A program made the translations under genes and the position numbers. Below, piece after piece: positions 12,770-23,912 of a stretch of DNA of 64,000 bases; the first letter of the stretch is position 1, and every line of letters begins with the position of its first letter. Origin of the DNA: Carya illinoinensis (Eukaryota; Streptophyta; Magnoliopsida; Fagales; Juglandaceae); contig NC_056757.1 in assembly GCF_018687715.1 (NCBI RefSeq), positions 7,830,501 to 7,894,500 on the forward strand, in the 5' to 3' direction. The notes below the pieces were generated by a model. The model searched no databases. It saw nothing but the letters and a program-made list of their open reading frames with translations, and was not told the DNA's origin.

Positions 12770-14240
12770 AAAACCGGTTATTCCCAATTTAACTTTTGGT
12801 CCTATTATGTTTTTTAAACAATTTTAGATGATTTGTGTATACTAGGATTTTTTTTTTCGAGTGCACAGACCGATTCTAACCATACCACCATGAGAGGTGG
12901 TTCATGTAATGTTTGTCGCCTGATAGATGACGAGCATTGTTAATGTAACCAAAGAACTGCTACACAAGTAGCAGCTACGGCCACCCAAAGCAACACGAAC
13001 CCATGCTCGTGGACTCTCTCCAGATATCGATGTTGCATGCGCCATATGAGGCAACGATGTGCACTAGAGGCACCCAGGTGCTACAAGCACCACAAGAGGC
13101 AGCAGCGCTCACCACTTGGGTGCTGTGTACAATGTACGTCATGGGTATTGTCGCACTGGTGTCGTGGTTACCACCTCAATGCGATGACCAACATAGGTGA
13201 AGGGATGCACTTTTACAATGATGGGACAAGCTACATGTTGCCATAAGAGGCAGTGTTGGCTATTAGAAGCAACGATACTACTATGAAGAGCTGTTGTACA
13301 ATACAACCGAGAGGCAGAGCAACCTGCAGCACTATGCTACGTTGATCATGGCTTTGTCTGCACCATGAACTCCGACGCACTCTGCTATAAGCAAAGCGGC
13401 ACACACCTCCATAGAGGAGCGGCCCTTTGTTGCGTGTGTTCTTTTTGTAATGTAAAGATTAATTATTCCAATATTTAAGGTTGAGCCTAGGGCTAAAAAA
13501 AAATGGCAAACCGGACCGAACCAGTTGGTCGGTCTAGGGCTGGTTTCGCCATATGAAAAACCAGTTTGATTTCGGTTTTAGGTTTTCCGGTACCGAACTA
13601 GTTCGTATATATATATTAATTTTTAATATTATATAAAAGAAATTTATATATAATATATATAATAATATATGAAATAGTTTTATATTATAATTTATATGCT
13701 AAATTGCTCATTAATATAAGATTAATTTTTAAAATCCTATTTCACATAATAATCAAATAAAATAAAATGTATATAAAATTTGATATAATATAAAATTAAT
13801 CTTATAAACCTTAACATAACATTTTAGTTAAATTTTTTAATTAATATAAAAATTTTAATTTAATAACATAATATTTTAATTTTAAACATGAACATTTATT
13901 TGATCATATATTATTAATATAAAATAGATAGATTAATTACATCTTATGGCCTAATAAATTCTCAACATATTCTTTTTGATATATACATTTCTATATATTT
14001 GATCATATACACTGATATTAATGTATAAAAAGGTTTATGTAACTATCGTATAATATATTATCACTAGCATATATGTAACCACTAGCATATGAATTATTAT
14101 CACTAACATATATAATCAAATATATAAATACATTACTAAGTTCGACATTAGCATATTATCATTAATGTACATAAATTATAATCAAATATAATATCACTAT
14201 ATGATACTATAATATATATACAAATACTAATACTAATACT
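12770..14240. other. Unassigned repeat-like sequence
   Basis: The part at 12770-13440 is moderately GC-rich with no recognised product. The part at 13500-13610 has palindromic 'ccggaccgaaccagttggtcggt'-type words seen at the ends of plant hAT-like repeats. The part at 13610-14240 is AT-rich with TA/TAATAT micro-repeats that resume at 15961, on the other side of the inserted hAT element. Confidence 0.5.
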
Positions 14241-14248
14241 ATTAGTAA
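14241..14248. repeat. Left target-site duplication of the hAT element (ATTAGTAA)
   Basis: Eight bases identical to 15953-15960 and immediately outside the terminal inverted repeats. Eight base pairs is the hAT-superfamily target duplication length. The surrounding DNA is rich in similar words, so a partial chance match cannot be excluded. Confidence 0.8.
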
Positions 14249-14784
14249 TAGGGGTGTTCAAACGGGTACCGGACCGGGTATCCGGGTATACCCAATCCGG
14301 AACCCGGATCTAAAATCCGGAGCGGGCTCCGGACCGGGTTAGTCCGGGTTTAATCCGGGCCGAAACCCGGTTGAATCCGGATTTTGTACAACCCGGAAAT
14401 CCGGGTTTCGGAATAAACCCGTTTTTTTTTTTTTTTTTTTTTAAATCACAGAAACATATATTACTAAATTTTTTTAAGAAAAGAGATATTGTTGAAAACT
14501 TGGTAGGCATAATTTTTTAAAAAAAAAAAAACCTATATTCTATCGTACTGATATAGTCTCATCAGTTAGCATCCATCAAACTCGATTATCAGTAGGACTG
14601 TACCTTTCTATATTCAAACCTTCTTTCCAAAAAAAAATAAAAAATAAAAAATAAAAAGAACAAACAAATAGAAGACTATGATATAGTCCTCAGCCTCAAA
14701 GGGTTTTGTTGCTCTACAAAACTGGGTGAAGAAGATCATCTTCAGCCTCATCTGTATTTAGGGAGAGGATGTCAACTGGTGCAT

Positions 14785-14868
14785 TAGTGCAGGAAAGCGT
14801 ATCTCATCTCTTTCTTCTTTGCAACCTCTTGAATGGCAGCTCTGACCAATGTCTTTGCAATTCCCTGC
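14785..14868 (-). pseudogene. Captured PP2C protein-phosphatase exon fragment
   Basis: Read on the minus strand, a 3' splice-site-like TGCAG is followed by an open stretch. It contains GIAKTLVRAA and then EVAKKKEMRY before the reading stops. This resembles the segment near the C-terminus of plant clade-D type 2C phosphatases, where a GIAKRLV...A..REMRYSDL-type string is usual. The match ends abruptly after EMRY. It is a gene fragment carried inside the hAT element and is not functional. The identification is from memory of the family and is moderate. Confidence 0.5.
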
Positions 14869-15293
14869 ATGTATCAAACCAATGAATGGACTGTGTCACA
14901 AGTAGTCAAAACCCAACACCGCACGTGAAATTATCATATGCACATATGCCATAAAGATTCTAATCGAACAATTTTCATCAGAAAATTTCAAAGCTATTCC
15001 ATCAAAACACATAATATGTACTGCAGAATTCAGCAAAGCACATGGCAATAGGATTTTCTGACCCTCTGTTTCCATGCCATTCATTCACTAGGCATCATAT
15101 CATGTAAATCACAGATGAGATAACATCAAACTATATATGATTTTGTTTATTTTGAAGAAACAAAATACTAGAAACAGAATAATCAAAACAAAAACGCTCA
15201 AAAAATAAAAAACCATGTTTAACAAAAAAGAGCAGATCTAGCAAAATAACAATATATACTTCATACCCATATCAGATTTGTTCAAAGGCATTG

Positions 15294-15400
15294 ATCATAG
15301 AACAAAACAGACCAAAAAATAAAACCCCCACGTTTATAAACAAAATCATAGAACAAAACAGACCAAAAAAATAAAACCCCCACGTTTATAAACAAAGAGA
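15294..15400. repeat. Imperfect tandem duplication (unit about 52-54 bp)
   Basis: The string 'atcatagaacaaaacagacc' and the following 'aaaacccccacgtttataaa' occur twice in succession inside the hAT element. Confidence 0.9.
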
Positions 15401-15960
15401 ACAGATCTAGCAAAATACTATTTTTTCACAACCCAAAAAATAACAGATCTAGCAAAACAACAGCATAAACTTTATACCCACAAGAGATTTGTTCAAAGGC
15501 ATTGATCATAGATCGAGAGAGAGAGAGAGAGTTATCGAAGTGTGAGAGAGACGGTTATCGAAGTGAGAGATAGAGGGTTACCTAAGTGAGAGAGAGAGAG
15601 AGAGAGACTTACTGATCGAAGTCCGGCCAGCGGCGATGGCAAGAGAGAGACGGCGGGAAGATGTCACGGAGGGAGGTTAGGGTTTCACATTTCTCCTTAA
15701 GTTTGTAACGAGAGAGAGAGAGATAGGAGATCGAAGTCGTGCCACACTGCCATTCATTTTGGGCATTATAAAGAAACCCGGTTGTTAACCGAGTATAATA
15801 CGGAACCCGGGTTTATACCCGGGTCCGGACCGGTTGCATTCGGTTTCTGTAAATGCGGATTTCGGCCCGGATTTTATCCGGGCCGAAAACCATAACCGGA
15901 AACCCGGTTATCCGGGTTCCGGGCTAAAATTCGACCCAGATGAACAGCCCTAATTAGTAA

Positions 15961-16440
15961 TCCACTGTAAGTGTATACATAAATAACTATATATATAAAT
16001 AACTACAATATTAGTAGTTATACTAATACTATATCACTTTATGATACTATAGTGATATAATAATACTAATACTACTAATACTATTGGTGATATAGTTTTA
16101 CAATAACTATTATATAGTTATACCAAATCACTATAACTATATATAATATTGATATCGCTATTACTATAGTATATAGTATATAGTATTAGTAATAATTTAG
16201 TATCAATAAATTATTATATTCTATAATGTATCATATATAGTATTAGTATCACTATATCACTATAATATTTATATATACTATATGTATTAGTAACATTATA
16301 ACAATATAATATATAGTATTAGTATATATTAATATGCATATAATAAACACAAAAGATAGAATTCATAACTGATAAACTTGATTTCATTAAAAACATAATA
16401 GTTATTAATTCTTAAAATAATTAAAGGCAAAAGACATCAA
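15961..16440. repeat. AT-rich micro-repeat region
   Basis: Irregular repeats of 'atactaatac' and 'atatagtattagta' words, matching the composition of 13610-14240 on the other side of the hAT insertion. No gene is seen. Confidence 0.6.
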
Positions 16441-16865
16441 GGAGATTCTAAACAAAGAGATTATTTCGGAAGTGAGAATTGAGAGGAGGAAAGGGCTTCA
16501 TATGAGATTTTTTTAAATTTCTTCTCATAGGCACTAAAAAAGTAACTTTATATACAGTAATTCAATAATGGACGCCTAAAGTTTTTGTCTTTATGCATCA
16601 GCGGATAATGGATAAGTGATACCAATAATGCTTCTGACAGTAATCTAATAATGGCCGCCTAAAGTCATTTGTCCTTATGCGGTGGTGGATCTAAAGAGAT
16701 AATGCTTCTATTTTTGTCTTAAAGTAATTGTCATGTTGAATAATTGAAGAAATAATAATTTTTTGGGATTATATTATAATTTAAGAGTCATAATTTATAA
16801 ATTCTAGATCAAACAAATTTCAAGAGTCCATTAGATATGCTGGATTGAAAGATGAGTTGGTAATA
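16440..16865 (-). pseudogene. Endogenous pararetrovirus: probable non-coding/leader region
   Basis: On the minus strand this follows, in order, the RNase H and downstream segments of the pararetrovirus. It contains a TATATAAAG string near 16545-16553 and an internally repeated word ('cgcctaaagt...ttgtc...tatgc') at about 16574 and 16660. The part 16722-16865 is repeated at 18463-18605. The assignment as the viral intergenic/promoter side rests on position only. Confidence 0.4.
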
Positions 16866-18462
16866 AAGTGTTAGAAATATATAATTACGTTGATTTAGTA
16901 AGAAATTTATTTTATCAAAGAAAAATTTAACACTTAATTATACATTAAATTTTAATACTGAATATCAAATTAATTAATGCTAATATTTTACACACATAAA
17001 ATTCTATATTTATCTTTAAAAGAAATATACTTTTAATATGCTGTAGGACATTTATAAAAATAATAGAAGAGCAATGCAATGCCTTATTACAGAGTGGGCA
17101 TTCTTGAAAAGTCTCGACAAAATGCTACGTGGGGCTATGCTTGGAGTGCTCGGGTGAAAGGGAGAGGCAGAAAATGCTACAGGCTAGAAGGGAAAAAACG
17201 AAAAATAGAGAGCACGCCAACGTTGTTGCAGGAACTAATGTAGGAGTGAAAAAGGCAGATCACGCAGAAGCAGGGAAGGAGGATATTTTTTTTTTTACTA
17301 GCAATTTTAGTTTTTCGTTTTGCACCAGAGGACGGTGGCCTTTTTTTTCTTCTTTAGCTTTGTACATTTGGGGGGGAGACGGCCTTCTTCGGCATTTTTT
17401 TTTATTTTTCTAGTTTTACTTTCTTTTTTTCTTCCTTTCGTTCGGCTGGGCGGCATCTTTTTCATTCCAGGCAGCGTTTTCTTCTAGTTTTTTTTTTTTT
17501 TTTTTTGGTACACGAGACTCTCTCGCTATTATTTTCTTTCAGTTTTTTTTTTTTTTTTTTTTTATCGTTTGGACGGTGGCTTCTTCTTCTTCATTTTTTT
17601 AGTTTCATTTACGTTTTGGCTGGGACAACACTTTCATTTTCATTGCTAGATTAACAAGCACTCGAACTCATTTTTATTTTTCTGGTTTTTCTTTAGTTTT
17701 CTTCCTTTGGGACACGGAAGCTTCTTCTCCATTTTATTCGGTTGGTGTTTATTTTTTTATTTCATTTTTCATTTATGGTGCTTGTTCTTCATTTTATTCT
17801 TGTTCTTTTCTCTTTCAGCTGGGTGGCGTTAGTTTTCATCCATTTAAGTATTTTCTCTTAGATTTTAATATGGCTTTACTTAGATTGATTTTTGCTTATA
17901 GAGATGTCATGTGTAGCTAACTTTTAAAACTTGGGTTGTAGAATGAGACTTCATTTGTTTTGAGTTCTAGTTTAATGTAATATTTTGTTGATAAATGTTG
18001 ATTTTACTATGTTACTAGTCGGATTTGAATTGAAAATAGATTGCGACTCTTGCTCTTGATTTGTTGTTGACGTAAGGTACAATAAAAGCTTGAAAATTAT
18101 CAAAGCTTCTCTCAATTGATTATAAATGTGTGTTTGGCTAGTAAAGTAGAGAATCCCTTAAGAAAATATTGTAAAACTTGAACTTAACTTTTAATCTTTC
18201 ATTTATCAATACCTTGATTGGATTGTTAATCAAGAAAATTATCTAGTAACCAAAATAAAGAGAATCTTATATTTAACCCAAGTGTTTGTTAATTTGTCGT
18301 TTTGATTAGAAACTCTAATTCCAGCTTTGATTAAATTTTTATGGAAATTGAATTTATTATTTTTAAGTACTATTCAATATTTTATTATTAATTTTTATCT
18401 ACTTTTTTATTATTATTCACAACATACATCAATACTTCTTAACACTCAAACTTAACCTTAAA
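16866..18462. other. Unidentified 1.6 kb insert between two copies of a pararetroviral segment
   Basis: This interval separates the direct repeats 16722-16865 and 18463-18605. It contains a purine-rich stretch (17060-17280) followed by long T-rich runs (17285-17850) and AT-rich DNA. I see no gene, no convincing inverted ends and no matching target duplication. It may be an unrecognised transposon or part of a tandem viral insertion. Confidence 0.4.
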
Positions 18463-19500
18463 GTAACTATCATGTTGAATAACTGAAAAAATAATAATTT
18501 TTTGGAATTACATAATAATTTGAGGGTCATAATTTGTAAGCCCTAGATCAAACGGATCTTAAGAGTCCATTAGATATGCTGGATTGAAAGATGAGTTGGC
18601 ATGATGAGGAGAGGCTTGTTGCACTGGTGATAATGTGGCTTGTTGTGATAGAGATCATTTGACTTGATGCAGTTGTGAGTTTTCTTTATCATCGTTATTT
18701 GAGACCTGTGACATTGTTTCAGTTAATTTTTTCACATTCTTCTTGCTAGTAATGGATGCTAATTGAGCATGAAATGTATTTTACTAAACTAGAACTCCAA
18801 AGGCTTTGGTAATATTTAAAAATATTTTTACAACGTGATCATAATTATATTGTTTTGACCATTTGACGAAGAGACTTAATGGGCTAAGAACATAATAGTA
18901 TTGAAAGATGAATGAGATTTGATAATATATTTCCAATTCTTAATCTAGTTTAATTTTGTTTTGAGGAAGAAAAGAAGAAGGAGGTGACAATGTTTTAATG
19001 CGGGTGAATAATCATTTTGTGATGAGAAAATTTTAAAATTTTCTTGGAGAGGGATAGGAAAAATGAGAGATTTAGGTCCATGATAATCCCCCTATAGTAA
19101 AAACCATTGGAGTGTCTTGATCTCTTATAATTTGTCAAGGTATAGGAACTAAGAATGACGCAAATTTTTGTTTTGTTTTAAAAATATTGTTGTCTATACC
19201 TTTTGATAATTGTAATAATCATAATATGTCAGTTCATAAGGATGAGAAAATTTCTTTGTCAAATAAAGATTTATTTCTCCATTTTTTCAGGGTGAGGAGT
19301 TGTTTAATTGTAACTTTATAAAAGACAATAATTGGATATGTAGGTGAAGAGGTTAATTTTAAAGGAAGCAAGGGATTTCAAAAAGAATAATTGAATCTAT
19401 GTCTACTAATGTAAATTCTTAAAAACGTTGGATTTTCTTAATATTTTGTGGAATATAATGTCAATCTAGCAAGAGAAATGCATCAAGTAATTTTAGGAGA
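18463..19500 (-). pseudogene. Endogenous pararetrovirus: degraded region downstream of RNase H
   Basis: Minus-strand reading gives degraded coding-like segments in several frames, including a short DPFDLGL...YDPQII-type string near 18500-18570. The viral layout places an additional conserved region after the polymerase, and this region lies directly downstream of the RNase H remnant. Frameshifts and stops are frequent. The function of this viral part is not known to me, and the assignment is mainly positional. Confidence 0.4.
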
Positions 19501-19803
19501 TCAAACAGGTGATTAATTTTCAGACTCAATTAGGAAGGTTGGATACCAGTGAGTCTTAATAATAATAGAAGATGCAGAAAGTTGAGATAAGAGTGGAGGA
19601 CTAATAATATGAGAATGAATAGAAGAAAAAGCAGAAATAGCTTTGGAATATGTTGGTAATTTTGAATAAGCTAACGGTAAGAATGAGTTGTAGGATGACC
19701 TAATTAGTTGTAGTAATGCTCCCAACACAGTATATGGTTTCAGAGTTACAGAAGGACAAGGTAAGGATATGAAGGAGATGGTGGCCTAGCATATGAGGAT
19801 TTA

Positions 19804-20138
19804 GGCTGCGTTTGGATGTTGAGCTAAGTTGCGTTCTTTATGAATAATAGTAAATTGAGTTAGTAGAGTGAGTTATATTGGGCCCATCTAAAATGAGTTT
19901 AAATATGTTTAGATGTTAAGATAAGTTTAGTCCTATTTATGAGAAGTTGAAAAAAGTTATGGGTCCCACATATAAAGAGGCGTTAAGTTGAAAAATATTG
20001 TGGATCCAACGTATAAAGAGGTTTTGAATTAAAATAGATTTAATAATTTGAGAGTTATGTGTTTAGATGTTAGACTCAGCTTAAAATTAGACTGAACTGA
20101 ACTAAGAGCTCAATTTAGTCTAACAACCAAACGAGCCC
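19804..20138. mobile_element. PIF/Harbinger (Tourist-like) MITE inserted in the pararetrovirus
   Basis: A 335-bp element flanked by TTA on both sides (19801-19803 and 20139-20141), the Harbinger-type 3-bp target duplication. The left end is GGCTGCGTTTGGATGTTGAG; the right end read on the minus strand is GGGCTCGTTTGGTTGTTAGA. It has no coding capacity. It sits at the end of the pararetroviral RNase H remnant and therefore inserted after the virus. Confidence 0.82.
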
Positions 20139-20149
20139 TTAGACTTTAC

Positions 20150-21060
20150 TCTTGATTTTGAGGATGATATGATTTTCCCTAAAGGATAGAAAATCAGGAA
20201 GAAAATTAAATTCTCCTTTAATATGTTCGATATCAAATTAAAAAATACTTAATATAATTTACCATCTATCAAATATTTGCTAGCAGCTAGGTTTTTTACA
20301 TCTTTGATCAAAACTTTCTTAGCTGATTTGCAATCTATTTTTAGTAAAAACTTTTGATTTAATAAATTATCTTGAAATTTAGAAATGTATAATACAATAG
20401 TTATAATTTCTTTTTTAATGGTACTTTAATTCTTTTGGACAGGAATCCAACATCCTCAATAGAATCAAATAATCTATTCAGAATTAGTTGATAATTTTTG
20501 TTTCATAATTCCTCCATGACCAATATCAAATACATTAGTTTCAATGATTTTAAAAGTATGAGAAGATGAGAGTCCTAATTATGGTAATTTCTTAACATGA
20601 GACTTAATATATTTTATGATATTTGTATGTTTCTCTGTCCATAGATGTGGATTCTTTTTTAACCTTTTAAATAATGGTTTACATAATGGTCTAAGTGATT
20701 GATAAAAATCTAGAACATAATTAAAACCTCCTAAGAATCTTTATAATTGTTGCTTATCTTTAATTTCATCAGAAAATTTATTAGCAAATTCTATTACTTT
20801 ACTAATTGGTATAATTGTTCTTTGATAAATATCATATCCAATGAATCTAATTTTGTTTTGGAATAATTTTATTTTTGGTGAGGAAACAACTAATCTATTT
20901 TGTTTAATAATTTAGGCAAACGTATTTAAATGTTTCTAATGTTATTCAATGGGTGAAGAAAAAAATTAATACATCATTTATACAAACTATTGAAAAGTGA
21001 GTGAAATGAGTAAATATTTCATTAATAATATTTTAAGATTTGCTAGGTGCATTTTTTTTT
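20150..21060 (-). pseudogene. Endogenous pararetrovirus (Caulimoviridae): reverse transcriptase and RNase H remnant
   Basis: Minus-strand translation recovers caulimovirid polymerase features across shifting frames. A damaged catalytic box lies near 20975. The segment KIRFIGYDIYQRTIIPI follows at about 20870-20820. RFLGGFNYVLDFYQSLRPL, the thumb/connection region, lies near 20733-20680. The RNase H part, with KFQDNLLNQKFLL, lies at about 20385-20345. Plant viruses of this family do not need to integrate, so the copy is a fossil. Several stops and frame changes make it non-functional. It is oriented opposite to the coat-protein part that starts just to its right. Confidence 0.85.
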
Positions 21061-21109
21061 TTTTTATCTAAATGGCATAACATTTCATTCATAATATAAA
21101 AAAGAAAAA

Positions 21110-21704
21110 GTTTATAACTAGACTTCCTTATTACTTCACCCAAAAAGAAAAGAATCATTAGTAAAATCAAATGGTACAATTGATTTTATTAATCTTACAT
21201 ATGGTGATACTAATAACTACTATTAATAAAACTTGTTTAACTATATTGAATGATTTAAGATTAAAAAATCAAATGGATAAAGAAAATAAATTTTTTAAGA
21301 AAGAATTGGGTATCTTTTGTGAATAGTTTAATTATGCTTCATTATTGCCTCATTCTAGAAGACATAAGAATTTATAAGGATTTTCTAACAAAAAAGGAAA
21401 ATATAAAACAACCTTATAAAAAGGCAAAAGATAAACAAATTTATAATAAACCAATAAAAAATACAAACAAATATAATAAAAAAGAAAAAACAAATTGTTT
21501 CTTATAAATGTGGAAAAATTAGTCATATTATAGAGTAAAACAACAAATTAATGAATTGGACATACTTGAAACATTAAGAAAAAAAATTATTAAATATCTT
21601 TATAACACCTTCAAGTGAAGAAGAATAAAATTCTTTTAAGGAAATTTATTAATTAAAAGAATCAAACATTTCAGAACAATTTTCTGATAGTGAATCAGAA
21701 AAAG
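21110..21704 (+). pseudogene. Endogenous pararetrovirus: coat-protein region, first part
   Basis: Plus-strand frames show a GDTNNYYYNKTCLTILNDL-type segment (about 21201-21258), a Lys/Tyr/Asn-rich basic stretch (21370-21490), and then a decayed zinc-knuckle region (about 21490-21540). This is the order at the C-terminal side of pararetroviral capsid proteins. Reading is broken by frameshifts. The sequence is interrupted at 21709 by the gypsy element and resumes at 31018. Confidence 0.7.
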
Positions 21705-21709
21705 ATGAT
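21705..21709. repeat. Left target-site duplication of the gypsy element (ATGAT)
   Basis: Identical to 31013-31017 and directly outside the TG...CA ends of the two LTRs. Five base pairs is the standard duplication for Ty3/gypsy integrases. Confidence 0.95.
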
Positions 21710-23796
21710 TGTGACGCCCCCAAATCCCCACGCACGGACACGGGAAAATCGAGACGTCCGGATGATGACAACCCGGGTCACCACCCTATCGACGAGTGCC
21801 AAGTGTGTGCAAAAGCAACATATGTGCACAAAGAAACACGCAGCGGATAACGAAAGTCATATAACTAAGTACCAGAATTTTTCTTAATATAATACAAGCT
21901 ATTTAAAACATACATAAATAAAATATTACAAAACACAAATATAGTTTTAAACCAAACTATAAAGCATAACTTCAACTCAAAACTCCAGCGGAGCCACATC
22001 CTCGGGCTCAGCCTCCTCCTCCTCCTCAAATCCTGCACCAAAATCTACGGAACCAAAAATGGCGCCGCAGGTAAGTAAAATCCAAACACCACCAGATAAA
22101 AAATATAGAACTCAAACAATATGCATGAAGTGATGCCAATGCGCAAAACCCATAAAATCATATTTTTCCACACACGCCAAAAATCTCATTTGGCCCAAAA
22201 ATATATCATTTCCAAATATCACGCCAAAAGTCACATTTGGCCCATATCCATCTCAAATCATTATCCATTTTATCCGTATGCACCATGACCTCCCCTAGGG
22301 GTTATCCGCACACCCTGGCTCCAGTGCCACACCGCAGAGTACCACCACGCCTGTGACACCTAACGAGCGATGCCCAGTTCCGCGCCCCGCGCGTTCGTAG
22401 CCAAGCATCCTCTAGCCCTCACCAGCGAAGGGCCACGGAGTTGGTGCGTAGAGCGATGCACAGTTCCGCGCCCGGCGCGTTTGTAGCCAAGCATCCCCTA
22501 GCCCCCGCTCCCGTTGTCGCCCAACGACAACCCAAGGGACATCACTCAGTTTATTCCGCTCCCGAGTGACCAGAGGAGCTCCACCGAGATAATACCCCAT
22601 CCCGGCTTGGGGTAGTGATACACACGCACCCGTAAGTCCACTTACGCCAATAAATAGGATTTTCTCAATTAAACAAAAACACAAGTGCATGCACCATGTA
22701 AATGCTAAATCAATGCACAAAAATAATCAACCAACATAAACCAATAAAAAAGCAACTCCATCCTCCATCCATCCAACCCCCGAACTCCTCGGACTCAGTC
22801 CGGAATCAACCAACCAGCAGATAAATTATTGAAAGAGTAATATATATTTAAATCTGAAAATAGGGTTTGGAAAATACTTACAGCGCTATACGGTATTTTT
22901 AGAAAGCTTGCGGCGTTGCAAACGGCGGAAGGAAAGCAACGTAATAGTAAAATTTCACTGTGGCCGTGGGTTGTAAAATACTCACTTTTGAACGGGGACA
23001 AACCAAGGCTTGGGATTGATATGGTATGGTCTAAGGATGATTATGAAGCTATTGGAAGTGGTGGTTGGCCGTGGGCGGCGGCGAAAATTGTGGTTGATGG
23101 CCGGATTTCCCAAAATGGAAAGCTAGCTCGTGGGAGCTGTTCCCGTGGCTATTAGGGGCCGAAAATGGGTGGGTTAGGACGGCAAGGGACCGGTGATGGA
23201 GTGGTGAAGAGGTGATGGCCAGAGGTGGAGCGACGGCGACGGATCGGGGCAAAAATCTGTGGGGCTTCAAGGGCGTTTTCCGGCCAAACGGCTGGCCGGA
23301 TGGGGCTGAGATTCGGTGGGGTGGTGCGCCGGAGAGAGAGGTTTCGACCGGTGGGGGCGGTGTGCCGCACGGCGGCCAGACGGCGGTGGGTCGAGGGGCT
23401 GAGCTGGGTTACGGCGTGGGAGAGAAGAGAGAGAGAGACAGACGGAACGCGGGAAGAAGAAAAAGAAAAAGAAGAAGAAAAGAAAAAGAAAAAGAAAGAA
23501 AAAAGAAAAAGAAAAAGAAAGAAGAAAAAGAAAAGAGAAAAAGGGAAAAAGAAAAAAGGGAAAAAGAGATGTAGAAAATAAATGAGGTCCAATCCTCACT
23601 CCGGGAAAACAAAACAAAACCGCCGAGAAAGAGATTAAAAACTGCAAAACGACTAAAATAAATAAAACACAACATCAAATAAATTAAAAACCAATTTTAA
23701 AACGCAATAAATTAAAATAAATAAACTAATATATTAATTAAAATAAAAACAACCCTTCAGTGAAAAAAAAAAAACACGTGAAAGCGGGTCATCTCA
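21710..23796 (-). repeat. 3' LTR of the gypsy element (left copy)
   Basis: It begins TGTGACGCCCC and ends CATCTCA on the plus strand. It is clearly homologous to 28889-31012 with few substitutions and several small indels, including a much shorter GA tract near 23420. Predicted long reading frames inside it are low-complexity purine tracts and not genes. Confidence 0.95.
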
Positions 23797-23810
23797 TCCT
23801 CCCCCCTTAA
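23797..23810 (-). other. Polypurine tract of the gypsy element
   Basis: Read on the minus strand it is TTAAGGGGGGAGGA, directly adjoining the 3' LTR. This is the usual plus-strand DNA priming site of LTR retrotransposons. Confidence 0.88.
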
Positions 23811-23912
23811 AAACAAATTTCGTCCTCGAAATTTGCAAGATCAACCACCAACTTAAAACAAGCCACATAAAAACACATAAACCAGCTGTGACCAAGATTA
23901 AGATACATACCT

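Larger units (their letters stand above)
14249..15952. mobile_element. Non-autonomous hAT transposon, 1.7 kb, with captured gene fragments
   Basis: The left end TAGGGGTGTTCA and the right end TGAACAGCCCTA are inverted repeats with one mismatch. Sub-terminal regions of both arms are filled with CCGG/CCCGG words (14260-14420 and 15765-15930), typical of hAT ends. It is flanked by an 8-bp duplication. There is no transposase. The interior contains a PP2C-like exon fragment (about 14790-14868, minus), an imperfect tandem duplication of about 52-54 bp (15294-15400), and GA-rich sequence resembling the first exon of a gene (15500-15740). Confidence 0.85.

Noticed and set aside
13003..13246. Two overlapping frames in a GC-richer stretch
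   Set aside because: No recognised domain; the composition looks like part of an old retroelement near the primer-binding site at 12758.
17129..17413. 94-aa frame
   Set aside because: It runs through purine-rich and then T-rich low-complexity DNA; no homologue recognised.
22412..22720. 102-aa frame, repeated at 29598-29888
   Set aside because: It is within both LTRs of the gypsy element and is non-coding LTR sequence.
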